Origin: Nectonema munidae
Taxonomy: Eukaryota; Nematomorpha; Nectonematoida; Nectonematidae
Direction: 5' to 3'
Length of the DNA stretch: 64,000 bases
Assembly (NCBI GenBank): GCA_030549495.1
Contig: JAUIRK010000875.1
Coordinates: forward strand, 399,501-463,500
A model generated the notes under the pieces. That model was not told the DNA's origin, did not search any database, and was given only the letters and a program-made list of their open reading frames with translations. Position 1 is the first letter of the stretch. Each line of letters begins with the position of its first letter. Made by a program: the position numbers and the translations under genes. Shown one piece after another: positions 1 through 12,300 of this stretch.

Positions 1-155
1 TTGTATCGCGTGTGTTAGATAGTTGTCATTCAGTAATGAATGGTGATTTACGATTCATAAATACACATTACAATAAAAACTGGATTAGGTCAAAGCGTGT
101 TGTTCAAAATGGCATTATGAATAGGTATTCCAATAATCAAATATTAAATGCTTAC

Positions 156-344
156 TTGGATACGTGCGTATCTTATCAAAGTTAAAGTAGCATAAGTTGT
201 AGAGAAGAGAGGCTTTGAAAGCAAAGCCAGCTTCCTTACTAATTTTATATTCACCAGACGGTGTGAAATAATTTCGCTCAACGATATGCTTGCCTTCTGG
301 AATGCTACTACCAATTCTCACCATCCACAAAAACTTGTTGATAT
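156..344 (-). CDS. STT3A: STT3A exon 12 (last exon in window)
   Basis: This exon reads (D)[20 protein letters not shown] then [14 protein letters not shown]. It contains the DK-type motif D-x2-K-x3-M of the luminal domain. It ends [10 protein letters not shown] at CCAA|GTAAGC in phase 1, so coding must continue to the left of the window. Confidence 0.92.
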
Positions 345-3300
345 CTAGCGAAATTAAAAATGAGTAAATTTTACTAAATTCACTTACACACGCAATTTAC
401 CGTCAGATGAGTAACCAATGAGACCACCAAAGATAACTAAAACATAGTCTACATTCAAGCTACGCATAATTTCAATTGATTTGTTTTCGGGGGAAGCAAA
501 AGCCTGTAATAAATGGAGTAATCGTTGTTTACTTAATAAATGTAGAACAAATTTGCCTTACTTGTCCAACACGAGCAATGTGCGTGTTATTCCATGTGTT
601 GTTATCCACAATAACAGTTCTGTTGGCCATTGCTGTTATCTGGTAGCCATAATCCCACCAGGACATAACTCTAGCATCCTAGAGATTATATCAACAGTAC
701 AAATGTAAAGGAAACTTTAGATATCGGTCTTTGGCGAGAGCGAAATTTGGGTTGGCACTAGATGTGTGGGAAAACAGTTTCTGGTCAAGATGGATCAACA
801 TATGTTAGGTTTAATTAGTATATGTACAAAATGCTTGTACATGTTTGATGTAATTCAAGTATTATTATGTTTCATCTTGTAATTTATTTATAATCAAAAT
901 GTACATTTATTTTTTTGCCTATAGAGGTATGTGTGCCATTGTGAATTGAAACGCGTATCACGCTAAGCTAAATGATCAATACAACTTCAATGATCCATGC
1001 CTGCAAAACGATCAAAACTCTTCTAACTGTTAAAGTATCAGAGTTACATGTAAGCAATATTAAATTATTTTAACCTTGAGTTTAATTATTAGTTTTATGT
1101 TAATTAAAAGAATGAGGCGTTTATTCTATTTCTTCTAAAAGAAATTAAATCAGAAAGAAAGCAAAGATTGACAATCTGGTAGCAAATAGTTTATAGAATT
1201 TAAAGTTAGTTTTTCAACCTACAACGAAATTGCTCTTGGGGGCTGCTCTTTTTTTCGTTATATTGAGAATTTCAAAATCCGTCATATTAAGACTTTATTA
1301 TCATGAGAGTGGGAATACCAAAATCTTTGTCATAACCACGTTCGTTATAATAAGGTTCTAATGTATATGTATGCTAGTTTATGGTGACTTTTAACTTATT
1401 CCATTTCCACATATAGTGATATCGTTTCGTGAGACGTTCCTCTATTTCAGAGTCTAAGATTGCATCTATTTCTTTGTATTTTTGGAGCATGGTAACTTTA
1501 CGGTGAGCTAGCGGTTTGAGCGCATGTACATTTTTTCAACAAAAGTATCCCCTAGTTATTTGCACGAAAAGTAAACATTCACGGACATCGATAGGAACTA
1601 GCATATGAAGTAGAGTTTATGAACGTACATATATGCTTATGAGATCACGTATAGGATTAGTGGCCTTTTACGATATCATACATATAAACAAAGACATATG
1701 AGAATGTAAAAAAAACTTATCGTACAGGATGTGTATTTTGTCGAAGCCACATATAAGCTTCGCGGTAGTCATCAATGATAGATAAACTTCCATCATGCCT
1801 GCGACCAGGAATTACGATCGATGGAGACGAGTAAGCATTATACGACATCCAATTGCAGTGACGTATGTATGTGTAAGAGAGGTAACAAAACAAAAATAAA
1901 TAAGCTTGCTTGAACTAAAATAGAAATGAAGAACAAACAAAATAATACGTTTACCAACAATTTATAAGGTTAGGCATTCAAATTTTTTGTCGTAATAAAC
2001 GAACAACTAACTCCATATTTTGATCAGAAATCAAACAAATAGAATTGTTTGTATTTATTTGCTAAAAAAAGCTCGTGCTTGAATGGAACAAATATCCAGC
2101 CACGTCCTTATTAGTATGTCTACGCCATAACATGATTAAAGTCTAATAAATTGTATTTTATATAAAATAACAATTAGAATCGCAGGCAAGGAAACATGAT
2201 GTCGAAAGCTCAATTCAAACTAAGGGGTTGAGTACCAAAAATAAGAGTTTTCACAAATTTGACAAAGAGTTTTTGATCATAAAAGATTTTATAGAAGATA
2301 ACTTAATTATAACTTATTTTCTTCAATAATAATTTCTTTTTGTTAAAACAAATGAGCTTGTATAAATTATTTGTGAAGGTCATGATGATTATTTCATGAA
2401 TTTTTGTATAAGTGTTGGGGAAAACATCTACACACCTTAAAGAAACCGCCTTACATCTAATATAGACGAAAAATTAATTTTTATGAATTTTAATATGAAA
2501 TATTTTAACTTTAACAATTAAATAAACTCAAAAACACCAATGTTTAGTTTTGTAATTTTTAAAGCTTTAAAAAATTTAAAATTTAAAGCAATTTAAAAAT
2601 TAAAATTTTTCATGTTACAATTTAATATGTTGTAAAGGTAAATATTTTAAATATTCGTGTACTTATTGCATTGACAAGATAAATGAAAAAACCTATAGTA
2701 AAACGACGTATTAGTATCGGTTAAAAATCTAGAATCGGCACATCCCTACTTTTCAGTAAATAAGAAATGTTAGCTTAAAAACACTGATTTTTGCCTACGA
2801 CAAACCCTATATGGCTTTATCAAAACCAAGCACTGGAATAAAAAATTTGCTTTGCTTTTAGCGATAATAATAATTGAATAGGTGGCATAGAAGAGAACGA
2901 TGAAACATTAATACCACCATATTAGCCAATTTTCACATACACTTTATTGATCAATATACTATTCCCCTTTCATAACTATCAAAGAAGGTCAAATTAATCA
3001 GTTACAGAAACAAGACAAATTTCTTATGTCAGAGAAATTTCAACAAAATCAATCTTCACATGGAGCTTAAAGCATGCACAAGCTCAAAAGATAACTAACT
3101 ACGTAATAAACTTGCTGATAAAATTTTTAATCAAAAATTATAAGAATGTGCATTAAAGGGAGATTTGGGATATATCATTTTATTTAGTAGAGAAAAGAAG
3201 CAACGAAACGAACATTTAAAAATACTTTAAACTTCAATTGAAACTAGGAAGAGTCAAAACTTCGAAAGGTGTACAATTGGAATAAGTTTTAAAAATATTG

Positions 3301-6300
3301 GGTGAAAGAGAGATAATGTGCTTGCATTTTGGAAGCTAACCCTTTCATATTAACCGAGTTAAGAAGATTAACGGAAGGTAAGCTCTTCATATTTTAATTA
3401 AATTTTTTAATTTCTTTAAAAATATTTATATTAATGTTGAAACGAAAAACCCATTAGTAAATAATAATTATTATTATTGATAAGAAATGGCATAGACATT
3501 TGAAACAAAAAAACAAAATGCCTTTCAAATATATTAAATTGAGCTGACTTCACGCATATACAATGAATGACCTGTTCTTTTAGCAATATTTTATTTTTAT
3601 TTTTCTCTAAAAACCAAATTTTATGTGAAATAAAATTTAGAAAATAAGAAGCTTTCAAAAAATTAGAAGTATAAATCACATTAAAGTTTGAGATTTGCCA
3701 TGGGCCGCAGTTTGAAGAACAGTTTTACACAAATAAAACCCGTTTAAAAGAAAAATGTACGTATGTATGAAGAGCAAATGAATGCGTGGAGGAATCTTTC
3801 TTGGTTGAGAGTGATGATGATTTTGACGAAAAAAAGGGAGTGAAGGATGAGATGAGGGAGGAAAAGGAAGGGGAATCATCATCTTTTAAGCCGAGCAAAA
3901 CGAGAAGACTTGTGTTGGAAACAATGCAAGATAGGAACTTGGAAATTCCAATAGCAGAGATTATGCATACGCTGGGCGTCAAGACCAGAATCAAACGAAC
4001 CATGACTCCCTGGACGTTAGAGGAATTAAATAAAAATAGAAACGACTATTTTGCTATAGGAAACTTACAGAAAAATAAAGCGTTATCATTCCGTAGAGCA
4101 TTATGAATACTGACTCCTTCGTCAGATTTTTAAAGCAAATATTGAGTCCAACTAAAAACAAAGGATTAATATTAAAAAATTTAATATAAAACAAAAGCAA
4201 CTTTTATAATATTTGGTGGGTTGTGTGAATATCAAAACAATTTCAGGCCTTAGGCTATATCCTCGCATTATGCTTGATTATTGTTAATCGCATTTTTTTA
4301 TTTTTAAGAGTTGAGGGCTTTGGGGATCGAACTATTGATTTTCATGGATTAAACTGAGAGTACATTGAGAGTCGAAGGGAAGGGTATTCAATATTAGTAG
4401 CAGGGGTAAACTTGTAAAATTGTGGGTATTTGGGAATTAATTCTTAAAAAAGCATATAATTTATAAATACATAGTTCATATCTGGTTGTATTAGGTGTAA
4501 CATCAGTAAAGTACACATCACACACGCAGACACTTCTACATCATTAAAGCTGCATTTGTTTCTTTAGATAAAATACATTTTTTACATATAAGAATAGATA
4601 ATATTGAGGAAATTTCCCATTACTTTTTGTGCTTGAGCGTAATGTTTTATGTGTTATGGCAACAAGTGCTGCTAGTGACCGTAACTTCAGTCTTGCTGGA
4701 CATTTTATTTCCGCGGAATCAGCTTTAAAAAGCCAAAACGTCACTGATATTCTATTTTTAAACAGCGTTATAAAAGAAGCAATAATAAGGTTTTGTTTTA
4801 AATCCAACATCATAAAAATTCAATGTATAAAAACAGTATCCTTTAAATTGCTCTTTATCGAAATGAAATACTTACGTGTAAGTTGGGTGGTTGAGGGTTT
4901 ACATTTAAAATTGCGGGTTTAAAAATTTTAAGTGCATGGTGGTTGAGTGCATCTTAAATTTTTTATTACGGGTGCTGGCAGATGCAAAATAAGTTACACC
5001 CAGGACAAATTTTTACAAACCGCGAACGGCTCTAGTACACACTAACAACCATACAACCATTGAGGACTCAGTTCATAATAAATGGTGTTTTAAATGTTAA
5101 GCTATAGAATATAAACTTAAATGATAGGAGTGCGGCTTAAATAGTAATATGCATATTCGACTTTTTCGCTATATTAGAAATAAACATACGAAAAAAATTG
5201 TAACAATCATATTATTTATTTAATGAATAAAAAAAAAAGTAGTTTTATAAAAGTTTATTCCAAATTGAATAAACAAAAATTGTACACTTTTTGAAAATTT
5301 ATAATAAAAATTAACTTTTTATATTGTAATAGTTTATTTTGACTAAAAAAAATATTTTAATCATTTTTCAGCTCAAAGAGTAAGAAATAAAAGACTTTTG
5401 ATAACAATGACTTTATTGAAATTTTCAAAAAATATAAAAAAAATTGAAAGATTTTATTTGTTAATCTAAGGTTGAGCAAATTCGATTTTCATATATTGGC
5501 AAAGACAATGGATAGATTCCAACCTCAAAGATATGAAAAAATAATTTCATCTACCATTAGGGTGTATAATGTATATATAAAAATGAGAATTTTATTGGTT
5601 AGCAGCCTATCTAATGTGAATTAAAATTGAGTTCTACATTTTGTCGTTACATTCCTTAAAATATCCATTTGTTGCAGTGCCCGCGCTAAAGCTAAATTTC
5701 AAAGGGGGCTGAAATGGGGCAAAGAAAAATATTTGCAAAAAATTTATTTCCTATATTACTTTATATCCTATATTACTTTGCTGAAAAGCATAATGTACTT
5801 CTGTATAAAAACCTATAGAAATCTCATATTATACATACACATACACCCAGAGGCGTAGCTAACACTTTTGCCGCCCGGGGCGGTTGTAAAATCTGCCGCC
5901 CTTTATGACGTTGAGTTTCAAAAGCTCCCAATATATAGTAAAGAATAAACTCAAATTCTCAAAAAAGCTTATATTACAAAAATATTATTAAAACAATGTT
6001 TCTTTTTCTACTAATGTATATTAGAACTAAGCTTGAATGACAATTTTTCCTCTAATAATAAATTTTTTCCATTTTTTTTATTAATAGATAAATCGTTGTA
6101 AGCCAAAAAAGAGCTCAGATTTGATTGCAACTTTTATACTAAAATTTGTATCTAAACCTATCAGTGACGGGGGGGGTGCCTTTTTGACCCCCTCCACTAA
6201 AATTAAAACAGTCACAAAAAACTGGAATCGATTAAATTGAACAGAAAATTTAAACTAAAAATTAAATGGAATATTTTAACAAATGACCTTAGGATAAAAT

Positions 6301-9300
6301 GCCGCCCGGGGTGGACCGCCCCTGGCGCCCCCACTAGCTACGCCTCTGCATACACCAGCATTTATATAAGATTATTGTGTACAATTTTTGCTTATTTATT
6401 TTTACTTTAAAAAGTGCATGGGGCAAAACCAAAAATTTTAGGGGGGGCAAAGATTAATACGGGGGGGGGCACTTGCCCCAAAATTATATAGGTAGCGCGG
6501 GCACTGATTTGTTGAGATATTTGCATGTAGTACCTGGAAAGAAAAAGAGAAGAATGTGTAGATCACTGAAAAATTGAGACCAGGAAGTAGGTTGATGTTC
6601 GGAAACTGAAGCAATAATTGGAATGTAATTTTTGGCATAAGACGGATCCAAGAGAGAATAAAATCTTCCAGTCCATTTTCCTAAACACAAGAGGAAGGAT
6701 GGAAATAATTTTAGAGATGGAAATAATTTTAGAATGGCTGCTTTAAGCGTATTTACTATATAGGCATCATAGAGATCAAAAATTCAAAAACAGATTTCTT
6801 GCAAAGTAAGAAGTAACATGAAAGAAGTTAGTTAGTAATTTGGAAAAAAAAATATGACTGTGATCCTAAAAATGATTCGGCTAAATTGACAAAGAATGAA
6901 GAAAATGAAGGCCTAAGATTTGACGTAATTAAATGTTTTTAGATGTATGGATATGATGTACATAAGAAATTAATTGAAAAAGGAATTAAAAGTTGATAGA
7001 ATATTGGACTTTTCATCATTTGAGGATCTGAATAAATTCTTTTATTGGAAAGGTTCAGGCAACGTCACAAAATTCTGACGATTTTTTAGTGAAATTTTAT
7101 ATTCATTCATACAAATACACGAAATTAAGAATGGAGCCTTTTGAGTGAAACTTATTTTGTAATTCGTTGTGTGTATTTCTACTTTTTAAGAAAAATACGT
7201 GAAAAAGTATTTTCCAATACAATATTAAAATTTAGAGAATGATTTCAACTTTATGTTATAGTTTAACTTTTTAATCAATTTTGCATGATGCCAAAAATTT
7301 TCAAATGTAGACAGACATACTGAGCCAGAACATTTAGATATATATATACTTCTATACTACGGACAGACAATAATGTCCGAATTAGATAAGCATTCTTATT
7401 GAAAAGATGAACCAATGATTGATTAGTGTTCATTCAGACTACTAAAATTCAACGTTTTTGTTAAAATATTTGTAATATTATGGTATTATATTAACTCCTT
7501 AAAATTTTAACAGCAAATGAATCGTTTTTTCACAATCTCGGAATTTTTTTAATATTATCCTTTTCAGTCTTCTTTATTTCGAAAAGAAAAAGGTGTTGTT
7601 AAAAATAAATTCATTTTTTGACTGCCTCTAAATGAATTCTAAATTTGGAATACATGCAGCATTCAGGCCTGGCTCAAAACCTCCTTCGGTTAAAGATTAG
7701 ACAACAAATTCAAGATTTATTTATATTTTTTATTTTCAAGTTGTCTCGGCATAGCATCTAAGGGAAGAATATTTTTCCATAGCTGGGCAGATGGTGGGAT
7801 AGCCATGATCGCGAATTGAACCCAAACCCTCTAGATCGAGAGCCTACGCTCTCACCACTAAGCCATCTACCGACATAATGTATAAGTGTGGTACTCATAA
7901 AAATGATTTTATATGGAACAATTATATTATGTGAGTTTAAGCAAATTTTAGTGTAGATGTGAAAACAGTATTGGAAAAAGAGTAATAATTGCAATAAAAT
8001 TAAAACAAGATGGCGTTAACATCTATAAGCATGTTAAGGATGAAAGGATACCAATGTTTCCTGAAGCACTTAAGAACAAGAGAAACGCCAGGAAGATGAG
8101 GCAGAGCATTGTCAAAAAGGATTTTATCAAATAGTCAAAGGATTCTTTATTCAGCATCGGCTTCGTATACTGCACAAAGGCATAGAGTTGGCATATACCA
8201 AATACTCCTAGAGCCTATAAAAAGTATTCACAAATAAACAATAAAAATGCATGAAAAGTTTGGCCATAACAAGAATTTAATATTGCAGTCCTAGCCAAAA
8301 TCGGCAGAAAAGGGCCATCTCAAGGAAATAGAAGTGCTGTAAAATTTCCAATTCGAAAACCAATTAAACAGAAACAACTGTCGCTTAACAGACCAACTAC
8401 ACTGAGTTCGCTATGGAATTTCTCTTTAATTAGTCTTGTGTGTACTCTTGCATTTTATATACTTTGAAATTTTTTTTAATAAATCCTTTCTTTCTTTACT
8501 ATAGAGTACAAGGAATAAAAAAGCATACTAACTATTGGCTAATAGAAAAGAGTTGAGTAGAATTGAAATTAATTTTTAAATTTCTTTACGTCAATGAAGA
8601 TTTATATATGAAAAAAACAGAAACGAGTCTGTGCAATATTCTAAGAGATGATTAAAATTAGAAAAATGTAGGCACTTTATCGCATCTTAAGTTTTTTTTA
8701 GTTGTAGGTATCGCATCAAAGGGAAAAATAAGCTTCCATAGCTGGACATATGGTAAGGATAGTCACAATCAGGAATCGAACCGAGACGATCTTAATCAAG
8801 ACCCCAAGCTCTTACCACTAGACCATCTGTCGATAAGCCTGAATGAAATTTTGTCAAAATGTCAGACAAAAGATAAAACATTTGCTGAAAATGTAAACAA
8901 TGAGCATACAAACGTAAACATTATTTATTAAAAAGAACAGAACTAATTTAAGCAGGTCTGTCTTTAAGGATACTATATATAAGCACTTGAAACTAAGATG
9001 AAAAATTGTAAAAAAGTTTTCCATTAGATGTAAATCATATGATTAAAGTAAATTTGATTGTTTTTTTTTGAATATTTCAGAATTTATTCGTTGAAATAAA
9101 TTTTATTTGTATAAAGTCAATTTTTAGTGAAAACTAATCTATTTTGTTCAAGTAAGAATAAATTCAAAAAATCTGTTAAAATTTCAAACAAAAGTACGTA
9201 AAAACTTATCTATAAGCTATGCATCTAATCTGAAAAAAAGTTAAGAATATTTTCAGTTTCAAATGTTTGAATATTTTATTATTTGCAACTAGAAAAAAAT

Positions 9301-12300
9301 TACTGCCAACAAAAATATTTTTTTCTACATTCTTGCGATACTCTAATGTGCATGTAAAATAAGTGTGTATTCTTATGATTAAATTAAAATATTTAAAAAT
9401 ACTGAACTTTTTTGAAATATAATTGTTTGAAAATTATATAGGGTTTTATTCCCGGTATTGCATTCAAGGAAAGAATAATCTTATCTAAATGTACAGATAT
9501 GGATATCGCAAGCGGAAATAAAATCCAGAACTGAATCAATACAAAACTCTTTCACACAGGCCATTTGTTGTAGTAAAATTAAGGCTTTACTCAGGTTCAG
9601 TGATTTAAAAGGAAGAAAACAAAAATATTAAACAAATTTATATAATTTTATTATGAAGAAATTATGAGCTCTATATAATAATGGAAGCGTGCAATTGTCT
9701 GGTTTCCCCTTAACCCTTTCCTGACCAGAAAAATCAGACGATATTTATTAAAAAGCAGATTTATATACAAAACTATTTGAAAAAGCAGATGAAAGTAAAA
9801 TTGTTTATGTAAGTATCATATATAATACACTGGTCACAAAAGGGTTAATAAGATGGGCCTTGATCCAAGTGTATACGCGTAAAAATCAAAGACGAACTTA
9901 CACCCAAATGCTCACTAGTGCTGACGGGTTGAAAGCCAACGAAGGAAATCTGCATTGAGAAAAGCGTGCCAAGAGCATAAAACGTGGAGTAGGCGCAATA
10001 CACATGAGAATCAAAAGATCCAATGAGCATGAGCACAAGGACGTGTATTGGAATTATGTTGATGAGAAAGACATAGCCACCCCATGACGAAACCTATTAT
10101 AAAGGAGGCAGTATAGATATACAAGTAAAATATTTTGCTATAAGGTATATTCACATGAATGCTCAATAAGGGTGAAAATAGCTTAATGGGAAAAAATCAT
10201 TTAAATTAGGATTGGCGACCCCTGAGACAATAAAAAATATAGTGTTTTATCCAAAAAGTATTTCCAATTCAAAGAAGTGATTTGTTGATGTGCAAACACG
10301 CGTAAAAAAAAGTTTATTTTAACATTCAGTGTCGACTCGCACCGTTTCAAAGCGAAGAATTCCGCTTACTTTTGTGATTTTCTGATTTTGAAATTTTATT
10401 TTTTAGAACTTCAAAATGGTTTGAGTCAAAACTGAATTTACTTGTTTGTTACAATAAACTTCTTCAATAATAACAACCAAAATAAAAAACTAACAAACAC
10501 TAAAAAGTGGTGGCAGATAGAAAGGGTAAAATTTTGGTGGCAGTTAAGACAGGAGTACCAAATTTTATTTCAGAGGAGATTAATTTGTAAAATAAATTTT
10601 CATACCATGTAATAATACACAATAGCAGTGATTGTAGCATAAAAAACAGAGCCATTTTTGACAGCTTTGATCCAGAAGTAGTAGGTAGCGAGCATACAAA
10701 AAATGGCAATGCCTTCGTTATCAAATGAGCCAGATGTAGATCTTGAAATGTAGCCGGGTGCGATTGCTAAGCACAACGCCGAGATTAAAGCTGCGCCAGT
10801 ATTCTAAAGCAAAACAGTCTACTCATTTCATTGCTACGATTATATTCAAGCGTTTTAAACCACTTATTTAGCCGAGAAAAACGCTAAAAAACATTTTAAG
10901 TATTTTCAAAGTCCTAGGCCAGAGAAGGCGACATGCGGCCTCATAGGCGATCAAGTTGGGCCTTATACAGTATATTTTAACTTAGTTGATATATCAAAAG
11001 CTTTAAAGGAGCTAAAGTGGAGTGACAAGAGAAAAGATACTATTGAAATTTGGAAAAAGGAGGTAGAATATCGTCATCTTAGTGAACATGCACGCCGATA
11101 ACATACTGTTGTTAATTCGTATTTTCGTACTTGAAGTAAAATGAAAGTTCGCTGAGAACAGAATTGTCAGGCGAGCCCTTTTCAGAACAATCACTATGTA
11201 AGAAAGAGTGATATCAAAACGCTTTCTCAAAGCAAGTGATTCATTTGTATAAAAGTACATGTATTAAATATTTTATAAATTTATATCCTCCATGTTTATA
11301 AGCTGTGTTTTTATAAAATTACACAAAAACTCTAAATTTTGGTCAGGTTTTGTCAAATCAAAATACAATCATACAAAATTTGCGAGGAGTCAAGCGTCAG
11401 CATAATTTTATAAGAGAAACATCAAAACATACCACCATTACTTTTTCAAGAATTATCTATCTATTAGCACTACATAATATAAGTTTTAGTTTGAAACGAG
11501 GTAAAAATTAATTTTATTGAAAAATTCGTTTAATGAGAATTTTAACACACCGAGACGTACAAATAAAGCTCTGACAGTCTAATTTTTGATATTTTTATTG
11601 AAATTTCAACTGATGCTTGAAGATATTTTTCCCCTAATCAGGAAACTCCAAATTGATATATAAGCTTCTGGATATATAAACTCAACTGTATTTCATTGGA
11701 AGCAGAGAACAAAGCGAGTTTTTTTTATTAGTCTCTTAAATATTACTTACTATAAGCCAAAAAAGGCATGGAAAAAATAAAAATAATGTATTTTTTTCAA
11801 AAAAAAATAACGAAACGCTTTGTGTTCACAAAGTAATGATAACTATAACTACTTTATTTTCAGTAGTAACGATTCCAACTCTACTAAACACGCATATGAC
11901 CTTTAATGTGTATGTGTCTGAATATGAAAATCATATTTAATTCTACTTAATCTAGCCACACCATTAAAAATATACACGGTAGGATACTTTTGCCTAGCTT
12001 GAGGAAATTTTTAGTCCAACCATAAAAACATCCAGTCAAAAAAATAATGGGAAATAAGTCAGAGTCTATCAAATCTAGTATATATCAATGAAATATACTA
12101 CAGAAAAACGAATTTAAAAATAATATTTTACTTACACTAATTTCTTTAGTTATTGCATATGATACCAGAGCTGTTAAACCTGAAAAAAATGGGGCGAGAA
12201 AGACACACACATTTCTAATATCCAAGGGAAGTGAAAGAAAAGCCAGAATCTTGTAAAAAATAGCTGCTGTAACCATTAGACCTGAAATATATATAATGAT

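Noticed and set aside
3786-4106. 106-codon acidic open frame on the plus strand
   Set aside because: It is antisense to STT3A exons 7 and 8; the minus-strand reading matches a conserved family and explains the open frame.
8760-8833. A true tRNA gene on the minus strand
   Set aside because: It has the same unrelated tail as four other copies and no proper acceptor stem.
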